DNA of 59,370 bases. Source: Enterococcus mundtii. GTDB lineage: Bacteria; Bacillota; Bacilli; Lactobacillales; Enterococcaceae. Below, in pieces: positions 22,204-30,240 of the stretch; within the stretch, counting starts at the first letter, position 1, and the number at the start of each line of letters is the position of its first letter. Location: NCBI RefSeq assembly GCF_013394305.1, contig NZ_AP019812.1:1-59370 (forward strand), in the 5' to 3' direction. The notes beneath the pieces are model-generated. The model searched no databases. It was not told where the DNA came from and saw only the letters and a program-made list of their open reading frames with translations. Both the position numbers and the translations under genes were made by a program.

Positions 22204-22368
22204 TTATAAGCTAATTTCTTCGATAATTAGTCTTTTCTCTAATAGTAATTTGTGAATCAAATTATTAACCTAATTTTCATTTCCAATACTAGGACTATAG
22301 ATTTTAATAATTTTTTTGGATAAATGTAACTCCATATCTAAATTAGTTACACCACTATATAATCTATA
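22204..22368 (-). pseudogene. Remnant of abiH (last ~55 codons)
   Basis: Translation on the minus strand gives LDMELHLSKKIIKIYSPSIG then NEN, a stop, and VNNLIHKLLLEKRLIIEEIS. This aligns with the C-terminus of the intact AbiH protein (RDMELDLASKISQLLHAYSP, SIDNEKKGRNLLHKLLLEKR, LIIEEIN). An internal TAG interrupts it and the upstream 350 codons are gone. It sits directly upstream of toxin 1 exactly as the intact abiH sits upstream of toxin 2, so the whole module was duplicated and this copy decayed. Confidence 0.85.
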
Positions 22369-22494
22369 ATAAAAAGGCAATTCGGAGTACATGGAACATA
22401 AAAAAGAAGCCATTCTTTTGACGAACGACCTCTCCTTTGATTTGTAATATCCAAAACCATTATAGCACTTTATTTTCCGCTAATTTAAATCATA

Positions 22495-22818
22495 TCAATC
22501 TTTTCTCTGAACAGACATCCCTATACCAGTAAGTTCAGATAACTCATCTAAACTTAAATAATTTCCAATTTTTACAATTTGTTTATCAATTTCAATGATT
22601 GGTAAACTTTTAATGTCTTTAATTCTCAATAGCTCGAAAACTTTAGAATTTTCAATAAAAGGTTTAATTGAGTCACTTAAAATAAACAAATTTGTTTCTA
22701 ATTTTTTTTCATTTGTACGATTATAAAACTCTTTTGTAGCAAAATCTTCATGTAACGATTTGAAAATAAATAGTTCTTCATCATCAACTTGATCAAACAC
22801 ATAATATGAAATTATCAT
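22495..22818 (-). CDS. ArsD-like thioredoxin-fold protein lacking metal cysteines
   Basis: 107-residue cytosolic protein. The pattern FIENSKVFELLRIKDIKSLP then IIEIDKQIVKIGNYLSLDEL and TGI follows the ArsD consensus (F-V-x-N, V-x-x-x-L, LP-x-x-x-V-D-G-x, G-x-Y-P-x-x-x-E-L, x-G-I). ArsD delivers arsenite with cysteines near its N-terminus; here the N-terminus (YYVFDQVDDEELFIFK) has no Cys at all, so an arsenic role is unlikely. It overlaps the secreted-protein gene by 4 nt and is coupled to it. Function unknown; fold assignment is by eye. Confidence 0.5.
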   Translation of the reverse strand: MIISYYVFDQVDDEELFIFKSLHEDFATKEFYNRTNEKKLETNLFILSDSIKPFIENSKVFELLRIKDIKSLPIIEIDKQIVKIGNYLSLDELSELTGIGMSVQRKD

Positions 22819-23357
22819 TTTCCTATTGTCAATCCTCCTGCAGTACTTGAAACCGATCCAACACCAAAAGTATTGTATACCTGCATAGCCAATCTAACAC
22901 TATAATAATTTCTTTTTCCAGTATACGTAAAATACATACCTCCGCTATAACCAGTCACATTATATAAATTTACTGTCTGTGTATATGATTGTACATTGCC
23001 TAAATTTAATCGTGTAGATATACGATACATTGGTGAATTTGGACTTGTTATAATATATTCTGTGCGACCTTGAGTATTACTTATTTTTTTCGTTGAAGCT
23101 GTTAATCGTAACACATTTGCAGATAAACGTAATTTAGAATCTTGATCAGACACAGTTTCTGTAGTATAAAAAGTATCTCCACTATCAAATCCTTTAGACT
23201 TAAAATATTCTTGTTCATCTAACGTTAATTCATGGAATGGAATAGCTTGTTCTTGTGTCTGTAAATCAATCTCTTCACCATTTACTACCATACTTGACAA
23301 TCCAAAACCAACAAAACCAAATAAAGAAATTAAAACTATAGTTAATACTTTTTTCAT
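22815..23357 (-). CDS. Secreted protein of unknown function
   Basis: 180-residue exported protein with signal peptide MKKVLTIVLISLFGFVGFGL ending near SMVVNGEE. There is no lipobox and no sorting signal, so it is likely released. The mature part has a charged helix (LTLDEQEYFKSKG) and a beta-rich, Tyr/Ser/Thr-rich second half (YYSVRLAMQVYNTFGVGSVS, then STAGGLTIGK). I do not recognise the family. It overlaps the downstream ArsD-like gene by 4 nt, so the two form a pair: a secreted effector with a cytosolic partner, or a small antibacterial/immunity pair, is one testable idea. Confidence 0.6.
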   Translation of the reverse strand: MKKVLTIVLISLFGFVGFGLSSMVVNGEEIDLQTQEQAIPFHELTLDEQEYFKSKGFDSGDTFYTTETVSDQDSKLRLSANVLRLTASTKKISNTQGRTEYIITSPNSPMYRISTRLNLGNVQSYTQTVNLYNVTGYSGGMYFTYTGKRNYYSVRLAMQVYNTFGVGSVSSTAGGLTIGK

Positions 23358-23795
23358 AATACGATTTCTCCTTTAAGTTTTCTCCAAATTAAACAACAAC
23401 AAACTATCTTTAATATTCTCTAAACCACAAACATTTTAAATTTTCTGAATTTTCAGTCTTAAACAGACAACAAATTTCTCCTAATTCTAATCCATCGCTA
23501 ACCCTCCTAAAATTTCCATATTGAGACTATATCATGACTGAAATAATTTTTAGCAAAAATATCATAAAAAGCTATTTTAAACACATAATCGTGTTACATA
23601 TGTAAAAAAAACTAAAAAAGCTTATGATTTAAAAAAATATAAAAATAGAGGTCGTTCTGTTAAAGAACGACCTCTATTTTTATTTGTAATACTCAAAACT
23701 ATTATAGCACTTTATTTTCTGCGGTGCTTTTTATGAAAAAAACACAACTATACTAGTAAGTACATGATAATTCATCTAAACTTACTAACATTCCT
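23358..23795. other. Gene-free stretch with terminator and repeat fragments
   Basis: No credible gene. Besides the terminator at 23641-23681, the sequence from about 23668 to 23720 repeats 22425-22480 with few changes (both contain ATTATAGCACTTTATTTTC). This is another sign that segments of the 22-25 kb region were copied. Confidence 0.5.
23641..23681 (-). terminator. Strong terminator after the 177-aa gene
   Basis: Perfect 18-bp stem (23641-23658 and 23664-23681) with a 5-nt loop and T-rich tract on the minus strand, 115 nt after the stop of the 177-aa gene. Flanking A/T runs allow action in both directions. Confidence 0.88.
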
Positions 23796-24329
23796 TTATT
23801 CAGCTTCTCGAATTGTTGTTATTCCCACAATTTGAGTAAACTGACTTTCAGTAATATTTAGTTTTTGAGGTGGATTTCCAACATTTTTATTCCACCAAAT
23901 TCTCTTTTCAAATGGAAAACTTTTCACAGACATAAACTCTATATAAAAGTTTTCTAACTGGGCTTTTTCTGAATTTCTTAGTACAAATGTGCGAGTGATA
24001 CTAGTTCTAGGGGCTATATCTCCTAAATATATTCCTCTGGGTCTTTCTTCTTCATCAAGCGAAATTAAACCACTGTGCATTTCAGCAATATTTTCAGGAG
24101 TTGCAACTGTCACATTGTAAATAGTTAAATCCGAGCCATTATGTAATGTAACATCATACTGAATCTTTTCAGTACCAGAAAATACTCTATTATCTTTCAA
24201 ATCGATACTAACTTGATTTATTCTGTCTAAAGATACTTGTCTATACGATAATAAACTTATTAATAAACTTAAAGTAGCTACAACTATTGTAAAAATATCT
24301 TTCCAGTTCTTTTTAAAAAATTCTTTCAA
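23796..24329 (-). CDS. Membrane-anchored protein with an extracytoplasmic beta domain
   Basis: 177-residue protein. One N-terminal transmembrane helix (about 12-30, IFTIVVATLSLLISLLSY) precedes an extracellular domain of immunoglobulin/CARDB-like character (IQYDVTLHNGSDLTIYNVTV, ... APRTSITRTFVLRNSE). I do not recognise a specific family. It lies downstream of toxin 2 and abiH on the same strand and ends at a strong terminator. It could belong to the same accessory module, but that rests on position only. Confidence 0.55.
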   Translation of the reverse strand: MKEFFKKNWKDIFTIVVATLSLLISLLSYRQVSLDRINQVSIDLKDNRVFSGTEKIQYDVTLHNGSDLTIYNVTVATPENIAEMHSGLISLDEEERPRGIYLGDIAPRTSITRTFVLRNSEKAQLENFYIEFMSVKSFPFEKRIWWNKNVGNPPQKLNITESQFTQIVGITTIREAE

Positions 24330-24448
24330 CAGATCACTCTTTCCTTTGGTTTTGAACTCATAATCGTTATTTTGAATTAAATTAAAATTAAAAACGTGCG
24401 TTTTATCTTTATCTAAGCGTTCAATACTGCAGTTCGCCTAGTCTATAT

Positions 24449-24606
24449 TTGCGAATTTGATAATATTTTGCTATAATCTAATTAACAAAAGGAGCTATGC
24501 GTCAACATAGCTCCTATGTAGAACCGTTAAAAAGACGGTGACAGATATTAATTGTTTTATTCAAACCATCTAACGCCCTGTCAAAGTGTTTAGATGGTTA
24601 TTTTTT
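24449..24606 (+). ncRNA. Antitoxin RNA 2 of a TxpA-like type I system
   Basis: Promoter TTGCGA-N17-TATAAT (24449-24477), start near 24484, the same 5' hairpin, and a terminator with 9-bp arms (24564-24572 and 24591-24599) and six T. It converges on toxin 2. The high identity to antitoxin RNA 1 suggests each may silence both toxins. Confidence 0.75.
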
Positions 24607-24681
24607 GTCCTTATGGTCAATAATCAGCAAAACTAACGTCGCAAAAGCGATCATCAGTTGAATTGCTTCAAAAGTTGACAC
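24598..24681 (-). CDS. Holin-like small toxin 2 (type I, TxpA-like)
   Basis: 27-residue membrane peptide identical to toxin 1 except for the tail (IDHKDKK instead of IDHKDQKK). GTG start after AGAAGGGAG, with the same upstream leader frame and convergent antisense RNA. It follows the intact abiH gene on the same strand, with its promoter only about 8-16 nt beyond the abiH stop codon. Confidence 0.85.
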   Translation of the reverse strand: MSTFEAIQLMIAFATLVLLIIDHKDKK

Positions 24682-24685
24682 GTGC

Positions 24686-24724
24686 CTACTCCCTTCTAGG
24701 GATAAAGCTATGAACCATAGGCAT
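24686..24724 (-). CDS. Leader peptide upstream of toxin 2
   Basis: A 12-codon frame MPMVHSFIPRRE, same sequence as before toxin 1 but ending in TAG instead of TAA. Its end overlaps the toxin Shine-Dalgarno sequence. Conservation of the peptide in both copies, with silent change of the stop codon, supports a real coupling role. Confidence 0.55.
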   Translation of the reverse strand: MPMVHSFIPRRE

Positions 24725-24791
24725 CACCCCTTTTTCAAGAGATTAGCCACCATCTTTTCACTTTTCTACCTCTCAATTATACCATATGCCA

Positions 24792-26009
24792 TCAGTTAAT
24801 TTCTTCGATAATCAGTCTTTTTTCTAATAACAATTTGTGTAATAAATTTCTTCCTTTTTTTTCATTATCAATACTTGGAGAATAAGCATGCAGCAGCTGA
24901 CTAATTTTACTAGCCAAATCTAACTCCATATCCCTAGTGGTTTTATCTCCATATCTTTCGTAGTAGAAAACCAATTTAACATAGGAGTCATATACATCAT
25001 AATGATCAAAAATAGTTTGAAAATATGAATAATCCAAGTTACTTAATGAATGACCAAAAAAAGCTATTTCTTCAATTTCATCTTTACTAGGCAAAATATC
25101 TACCTTATAGTTTTTTGCTAATTTTGTTTCAGTCATTTGTCGAAAGGTTTTCGTAAAACTATAAACTTCTGAACTAGGTAAAATGGCTTCTTGATCTATA
25201 CCAAATAATATTGAGTCTGTTTCAGCTTTTCCATGAACATTTATAACATCTAAGCTTCTTCTACTAAAAGGATCTGTATAGTTAAATGAAAAAATTTTGT
25301 CAGTAAAATTATTTATAGATTTACCAGAAATTTCACAAATTTTATTTATTGCATTATGCTTATAAGAATTTTTGCTAGATTCGGTTTTAATATATTCTGC
25401 AAAATCTTTTTCAAATAAACGTAATTCATCATACAAATATTGTAAAAAATCATCCTCTTGATACTTCTTATTTCGATCGGGTAAAAAACTTGCTACGTGT
25501 AAACAAACCCAGCTAGAAAGACCCATATCGTAATCCTCATTAATAACTCGACAAATTTCTTTAAATGAAGGTGTTTCTGTTTTTTCATTAGTTAAAAAAT
25601 CTAACATTCTATCTTCAATATTTTGCCATTGAATATCTTCTAAATTTATTTGACCAACTTTTTGAAAATAAAATAATACGATATCCCAAAAAGTTAAATT
25701 ACTAGCTTTGATTGTTCCTTGCATACCTAACCTTATCTCAAGTACCTCATACTCATGTATATTATAAAAACCTTTCTTTCTCTTAGCATGAGTAGTTTTA
25801 AGATCAAAAAGTGTAGAAAATGAATACACAGGAGCATTTAGTCCAGTTGATCCAAGTTTATGCTTTTGTTCAAATATTCTATAAATTTCTAATAAACCAT
25901 CGTTTATATTTTCAGTAATTCTTTTTTCAAAAAAGTCCGCATATCTAGATTTTAAGCCACAGGCTAAATCAAAACCATTGCCCAAAATGATTAATTTTTT
26001 ATTTTCCAT
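24792..26009 (-). CDS. abiH: AbiH-family abortive phage infection protein
   Basis: 405-residue cytosolic protein of the AbiH family, single-gene phage-exclusion proteins described in lactococci. The N-terminal LIILGNGFDLACGLKSRYAD motif is diagnostic, followed by IFSFNYTDPF, NVHGKAETDSILFGID and FFGHSLSNLDYSYF. The set GNGFD, FNYT, HG and GHS-x-x-D resembles nucleotide-binding SIR2-like folds, which suggests NAD or nucleotide use; this is inference. It is directly followed by a type I toxin, and a decayed second copy of the same pair lies 2.6 kb away. Confidence 0.88.
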   Translation of the reverse strand: MENKKLIILGNGFDLACGLKSRYADFFEKRITENINDGLLEIYRIFEQKHKLGSTGLNAPVYSFSTLFDLKTTHAKRKKGFYNIHEYEVLEIRLGMQGTIKASNLTFWDIVLFYFQKVGQINLEDIQWQNIEDRMLDFLTNEKTETPSFKEICRVINEDYDMGLSSWVCLHVASFLPDRNKKYQEDDFLQYLYDELRLFEKDFAEYIKTESSKNSYKHNAINKICEISGKSINNFTDKIFSFNYTDPFSRRSLDVINVHGKAETDSILFGIDQEAILPSSEVYSFTKTFRQMTETKLAKNYKVDILPSKDEIEEIAFFGHSLSNLDYSYFQTIFDHYDVYDSYVKLVFYYERYGDKTTRDMELDLASKISQLLHAYSPSIDNEKKGRNLLHKLLLEKRLIIEEIN

Positions 26010-26187
26010 TTTTTATACACCTTTTTGTTATTTAACTATCTAGTTTACATAATCTCGATTATAACAAGTATCAGTTCTATCAACTTTTTTTGCCCTTTTA
26101 ACTGAAATTATAACACGACTAAGACTAGTAACTGTGGACTCTTTACTAAAAGATACTCTGAGCCAATTCCTATGGTCACTACTGATT

Positions 26188-27234
26188 TCAAACTTCGCTT
26201 GTCCAATCATGCAAAGAGACCGTCGGGAATGCTTCTCTTGATTCAGCTTGTTGTTTTGCAGCAATCGGATTTTCCATAAACCAGTTTTTAACGTAAACAA
26301 AGATTAGATTTTGAATATTTTCAACTTTTTCTGTTTTCTGTTTTTGATAGGCTTTTAAAAGAGTTTGATATAATTCTTGCTCGGCATTAAGCCCATAAAT
26401 ATCTAGATCCTCAAAAATAATTTTAGTCTGAGTATCTTTTTCTGCTTTTGCTTTTGCGTTATGGATTGTCTGAACGGTCTTTTGAGCTTCACTGTAACTA
26501 GATGAGAATGTTTTAATCAAACTTAGTACTCTCTCAGGGATAAACGTGGCAATGCTATTGTCTTTCATGATCGTTTCAAAATTATCTAGCAATAATTGAT
26601 CTTGTAGGTGATCTTTCTCAGTGTCTATATTGTGTCTGTTAGTGTCTAAGTTATTATTATTAAGTTCTTTGGCAGATTTTGCTAGTCCGCTATTATCAAA
26701 GGATTGAGAGCTTTTCGAGTGGGTAGCAAATTCTGCTAGTCCGCTATTATCAAGGGATTCGGAAGTTTTTGCTTCTTTAGACTGGGTAGCAAATTCTGCT
26801 AGTCCGCTATTGTCAAGCTTTTGAGCATGATTTTCCCTTTTTTGCATTAAATATACATCTTGATTTGATACTTCTAGTTCCGCTAAATAAAGTCTATTTT
26901 TTTCATTTTTACCAGTAGTTTTGTTGAATCCCATAGGCACTTGTTTTAGAAGGCAAAAATCTTCTAATTCTTTTTTTATGCTTGTAATACGTCGCTCGCT
27001 GCAATTCATCATATTGGCTAATTCTTTTCCAGTAAATTCGAAATAGAGATTACCTTGCTCGTCAATTTGATTTTTTATTATAGCAAGTTCACTTCTTGCT
27101 TTTAATAGCATGTATGCAATTTTTGCACCTTCCGACAATTCTTTATAAGTATCACTTTCAATAAAGACTTTTGGGTATTGATAGTATAATTCGTTATAAG
27201 CACGATTTGCTTTTAAATAATTAAAAGTACTCAT
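26188..27234 (-). CDS. repA: RepA_N-family replication initiator
   Basis: Initiates plasmid replication by binding the origin. The N-terminal 130 residues form the RepA_N winged-helix domain (MSTFNYLKANRAYNELYYQY, PKVFIESDTYKELSEGAKIA, YMLLKARSEL). The middle (about 140-190) contains three repeats of DNSGLAEFAT whose DNA is also repeated. The C-terminal half ends GLNAEQELYQTLLKAYQKQK then a variable host-specific tail. Length, 348 aa, suits the family. The start has a GAAGG ribosome site. It lies next to parAB, the common order in enterococcal RepA_N plasmids. Confidence 0.92.
   Translation of the reverse strand: MSTFNYLKANRAYNELYYQYPKVFIESDTYKELSEGAKIAYMLLKARSELAIIKNQIDEQGNLYFEFTGKELANMMNCSERRITSIKKELEDFCLLKQVPMGFNKTTGKNEKNRLYLAELEVSNQDVYLMQKRENHAQKLDNSGLAEFATQSKEAKTSESLDNSGLAEFATHSKSSQSFDNSGLAKSAKELNNNNLDTNRHNIDTEKDHLQDQLLLDNFETIMKDNSIATFIPERVLSLIKTFSSSYSEAQKTVQTIHNAKAKAEKDTQTKIIFEDLDIYGLNAEQELYQTLLKAYQKQKTEKVENIQNLIFVYVKNWFMENPIAAKQQAESREAFPTVSLHDWTSEV
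26681..26817. repeat. Three direct repeats inside repA, candidate oriV
   Basis: The core GCTAGTCCGCTATT occurs at about 26681, 26734 and 26799, with longer flanks shared by the last two. It encodes the repeated DNSGLA peptide. RepA_N plasmids such as pAD1 carry the origin within the repA coding region, so these repeats are the best oriV candidate here. Confidence 0.65.
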
Positions 27235-27319
27235 TGTTTGCCTTCTTTCTTAAAAATTTATATATCAATTCTCGATTTTCAACAATTGAACTATATCATG
27301 TATTTAAACTTAATAAAAC

Positions 27320-27540
27320 AACTACCGTATTTAAGGTATAAGTTATACATTAAAAAAATAAGTATAAGTTATACTTTAAATCCAAATAATGTATAACTTA
27401 TACTTTAAATATAATTATGATAATGCTGATTTAATAGCTAATATATTGGTGGATAATTAACTTATACTTTAAATAAATTAAAGTATAAGTTATACTTTAA
27501 TTTATGTTTATATGATATAAGTTATACTTTAATTTGATGT
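27320..27540. repeat. TATAAGTTATAC iteron array, partition site candidate
   Basis: At least five full or partial copies of TATAAGTTATACTTTAA lie between repA and parB at irregular spacing. The core TATAAGTTATA is palindromic, so some copies read as TATAACTTATA. They match a second array upstream of parA. The likely role is a centromere bound by the ParB-like protein, and possibly repA control. Confidence 0.75.
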
Positions 27541-27554
27541 TACATGAGGAAAAA

Positions 27555-27962
27555 TTATTTTGGTAGCTTATCAAATTCTTCTTGTATTTCTTCTTTTATA
27601 TGTTCTTCTTTTGCTACTCCTAGTCTATGCTGGATATACGAATCTGCTAATGTGTTTACGATTTTTTCAAAAGAAATTCGTCCTTTTTCACTTTGTAACT
27701 CTGTCATATAATCTTGTAAAATTGATAATTTACTATTTAATGCTGGAGAGATCTTCTTGGGAACTGATACTTTATTTCTTGTATCGGTAATTGAAACTGG
27801 TCGTCCTCTTTTTTTGAAGGATATATTTTTTGTGTTACTCAACGCACTATTGCTAAAGTTAAATTCACCGGATATATTTACGTCTTGTCGTTTGTTATTT
27901 GGTAATAATGGTTCAAACTCACCATTTTTCATTGTTTTAGGAATATCAAAGTCTTTAGGCAT
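27555..27962 (-). CDS. parB: Small ParB-like centromere-binding protein
   Basis: 135-residue basic protein following parA, comparable in size and place to RepC/PrgO proteins of pheromone plasmids. The N-terminal 60 residues are low complexity; KKRGRPVSITDTRNKVSVPKK is a basic AT-hook-like stretch; the C-terminal half (ISPALNSKLSILQDYMTELQ, then EKGRISFEKIVNTLADSYI) looks like a ribbon-helix-helix or helical DNA-binding fold. It probably binds the TATAAGTTATAC repeats on both sides of the operon. Confidence 0.75.
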   Translation of the reverse strand: MPKDFDIPKTMKNGEFEPLLPNNKRQDVNISGEFNFSNSALSNTKNISFKKRGRPVSITDTRNKVSVPKKISPALNSKLSILQDYMTELQSEKGRISFEKIVNTLADSYIQHRLGVAKEEHIKEEIQEEFDKLPK

Positions 27963-27979
27963 TACCTATACAACTCCTT

Positions 27980-28798
27980 TTATTTATTTAAAAACTCTTG
28001 TCTGGCATCCAGTTCTGCCAAAATATTTATAAATACTTGGTGTGCTTTATAATCCCATTGATCAAAATTTCCATTTTTATATTTTCTTAATTGTATGCCA
28101 ATTTTAGAGTATCTTCTTAATCTCTTTTGATAGTGAATGAGATTTTTGGATACCACAGTTCCGTATTTTTCGATTGCTTCTTCTAATATTTCTTTATCAA
28201 AATCATCATTTGGTTCTACCATACAAGGTACAATATCTATAATTTGTAAATTAAGTTTATATCTATCGACCATGAATTTTTGATAATTTACATATTTGTT
28301 AACTCCTTCCAAAGATTCTTCGGCTGTCTGAAATGAAATTATCGAATAGTCTGAAGCTGCCATAGCATTATCGGAAAACTCGCTAATTGTCGGCGGAACA
28401 TCAATAAATATTTCTTGATAGTTGTTCTTTATTGGTAGAAGTAATTTTTTTAAGACTGTAACTTGATCTAATTCATTTTCATGTTTGTTTGCAAAAGAAG
28501 AGAACGATCGAAAACTTGTGTCACATGCTAGTAGATCAAGGTTTTCATTTATATTAATAATACTACTTGCTAATTCTCCCTTTGCAATACCAGTTGTTAT
28601 AGTAGTGTTGATAGTGGTTATACCAAAAGTTCTTGCAATAACTTGTGTTAAGTTTGCTTGTGGATCTAAATCTATAATGAGTGTTTTTCTATTTCTTATA
28701 ATTGCATTGTCATAAGCAAGCATGCTGACAATCTTAGTTTTACCAACGCCGCCTTTGAAATTGCCAACTGTAAATGTAGTTCCCTGAAAATTATCCAT
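27980..28798 (-). CDS. parA: ParA-family partition ATPase
   Basis: Walker-type ATPase for plasmid segregation. The deviant Walker A is FKGGVGKTK near the N-terminus. LIIDLDPQANLTQVI is the A' motif and IFIDVPPTIS the Walker B. 272 aa from the preferred ATG at 28798, which has AGGAGG 6-7 nt upstream; the frame is open further upstream to 28849 but through iterons and without a ribosome site. It is followed after 17 nt by the parB-like gene. Confidence 0.93.
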   Translation of the reverse strand: MDNFQGTTFTVGNFKGGVGKTKIVSMLAYDNAIIRNRKTLIIDLDPQANLTQVIARTFGITTINTTITTGIAKGELASSIININENLDLLACDTSFRSFSSFANKHENELDQVTVLKKLLLPIKNNYQEIFIDVPPTISEFSDNAMAASDYSIISFQTAEESLEGVNKYVNYQKFMVDRYKLNLQIIDIVPCMVEPNDDFDKEILEEAIEKYGTVVSKNLIHYQKRLRRYSKIGIQLRKYKNGNFDQWDYKAHQVFINILAELDARQEFLNK

Positions 28799-28819
28799 AT
28801 AAATCCTCCTAAGCCTTAA

Positions 28820-28998
28820 TTGATATTTAAAGTATAACTTAAATATCAATAATGGTCAATAATAAAAGTATAAGTTAAATATTGTTCTATAAAAACGTTG
28901 AAATATAGGCAAAAAAAAGTATAAACTATACTTTTTTGTTAAAGGTATAAGTTATACTTTTAATAATTAAGGTATAACTTATACCTTAATGAGTTGGT
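28820..28998. repeat. TATAAGTTATAC iteron array upstream of parA
   Basis: Five copies of GTATAAGTTATAC or close variants (for example GTATAACTTAAATATC near 28831 and GGTATAACTTATACC near 28980) fill the gap between parA and the next gene. Being at the parA promoter they suit both partition and autorepression. Confidence 0.75.
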
Positions 28999-29010
28999 AA
29001 ATATAAATTT

Positions 29011-29304
29011 TTAATCTATTTGTGTCTTTAATTTTCGCCGCTGATTTGAAGTAAATTGGTCGTATTCATTTTCTAGTATCAATAATTTTTCATACACATC
29101 AGACATGTTTAAGCTTGCCGCAAGTCCTAAGTCATAAATGAAACCTACGGGCAGTGATTCAACTCGTCGATTCCGTGTGATCCAGCTTGCGACAGTACCT
29201 TGACTATAGCCATAAGACTCACAAAATTGATCCACAGTAACTCCTAGATACTTGATAATAAATACGTTGATTGGGTGGGAATAAACAAAAGTATTTCGAG
29301 ACAT
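29011..29304 (-). CDS. Small DNA-binding protein near parA (PrgN-like)
   Basis: 97-residue protein with a helix-turn-helix-like stretch, LGVTVDQFCESYGYSQGTVA then SWITRNRRVES. I recall similar small proteins next to rep/par loci of RepA_N pheromone plasmids (PrgN-type), with suspected roles in copy number, but cannot verify this. It is read toward parA through the iteron array and is separated from the upstream polymerase gene by a hairpin. Confidence 0.55.
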   Translation of the reverse strand: MSRNTFVYSHPINVFIIKYLGVTVDQFCESYGYSQGTVASWITRNRRVESLPVGFIYDLGLAASLNMSDVYEKLLILENEYDQFTSNQRRKLKTQID

Positions 29305-29326
29305 GGTGGGTAAGCCTACCTCTCCT

Positions 29327-29352
29327 AATATTATTGCTTTCGCAATAATATT
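29327..29352 (-). terminator. Hairpin between polymerase remnant and HTH gene
   Basis: Perfect 10-bp stem (29327-29336 and 29343-29352) with a 6-nt loop. On the minus strand only a short A/T tail follows, so termination may be weak. It separates the truncated polymerase from the HTH gene. Confidence 0.55.
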
Positions 29353-29385
29353 TTAACGTTTATAACCTGCTATTGTCTACTTCTT

Positions 29386-30216
29386 TTATTCACTAGGACT
29401 AATCCCTAATATCGGCATCAAAAAAATAGGCTTAACCCATTCTTGGTTGTCTATTCTTTCTTCATCCATATAGAGCTGTAGTCCAATCACACCTAATTGC
29501 CTCTTGAGCGCGTATGGGTTCCAATTGGCTAAATCTTTGATACTCAAGATTCCCATATGATTCAGTCTTTTTTTCATTCGTGAGCCAATCCCCCAAAAGT
29601 CCGTCATATCTTTAATCGTCCAAATTTTTTCTGGCACATTTTGATACGTCCATTCCGCCACAAATCCTTTATTATGCTTGGCTTCATTATCTAAGGCAAG
29701 TTTAGCCAAAAGTGGATTATCACCGACACCGACGGTTGCGATCAAACCAGTTTGACGGTAAACGTGTAACTGTATCTGTCTTGCGAGCTGTCTGCGTCTC
29801 TCACTTCTTGTACCAGGTGTCGTAAATAAGTTCAGCGATTTTGTTACTTTAAGAATTGATTCGTCGATCGAATAAATCAATAAGTCTTCATCTGCGACGT
29901 ATTGCCGAAAAATACTGTTTACTTCCATATTTTTCTTTATATACAGGTTCATTCTTGGCGGAACAATGTGCAGTTCTTTAGGCAAAGGATAAGGTAAATC
30001 ACGTGGTCTACTAACGTTTGTGATTCCGTATTTACTTTTGGCAGTGGGTGAAGCGGCTAAAGTAAGTCCTGACCCTGTATTATCTGCTCGACTCATCACA
30101 ACTAAAGGCGTTGTTAATGGATCTAAATTTCTTTCGACACATTCAACGCTCGCATAAAAACTTTTTATATCGATCAAAAAGTAATCATTGACTAGCTCAT
30201 TTGAGTAAACAAGCAT
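29386..30216 (-). CDS. Truncated Y-family DNA polymerase (UvrX/ImpB type)
   Basis: Error-prone translesion polymerase typical of Gram-positive plasmids. The palm motif FLIDIKSFYASVECVERNL is intact, as are IYSIDES (second catalytic motif) and the WGIGSRMKKRLNHMGI helix-hairpin. The start is the ATG at 30216 with GGGGGAG upstream. The product stops after 276 aa (ending MPILGISPSE), whereas such proteins run to more than 400 aa; the little-finger domain that grips DNA is missing. Either a nonfunctional remnant or a truncated regulator. Its promoter has an SOS box. Confidence 0.85.
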   Translation of the reverse strand: MLVYSNELVNDYFLIDIKSFYASVECVERNLDPLTTPLVVMSRADNTGSGLTLAASPTAKSKYGITNVSRPRDLPYPLPKELHIVPPRMNLYIKKNMEVNSIFRQYVADEDLLIYSIDESILKVTKSLNLFTTPGTRSERRRQLARQIQLHVYRQTGLIATVGVGDNPLLAKLALDNEAKHNKGFVAEWTYQNVPEKIWTIKDMTDFWGIGSRMKKRLNHMGILSIKDLANWNPYALKRQLGVIGLQLYMDEERIDNQEWVKPIFLMPILGISPSE

Positions 30217-30240
30217 ATTTTTCTCCCCCATTTCAATTCG

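Larger units (their letters stand above)
24340..24800. repeat. Second copy of the ~430-bp type I toxin block
   Basis: From about 24340 to 24800 the sequence repeats 21750-22205 with scattered substitutions: upstream AT-rich tract, antitoxin promoter and RNA, terminator, toxin, leader frame and toxin promoter. The similarity continues into abiH. It is a direct duplication about 2.6 kb apart. Confidence 0.9.

Noticed and set aside
22495-22818. Arsenic-resistance function for the ArsD-like protein
   Set aside because: All metal-binding cysteines are absent and no other ars gene lies in the window.
26040-26300. 86-codon minus-strand frame after repA
   Set aside because: Overlaps the 3' end of repA in another frame, has no ribosome site and no recognisable product.
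27320-27540. Repeat array considered as CRISPR
   Set aside because: Repeats are short, palindromic, unevenly spaced and adjacent to parAB with no cas genes; they fit partition iterons.
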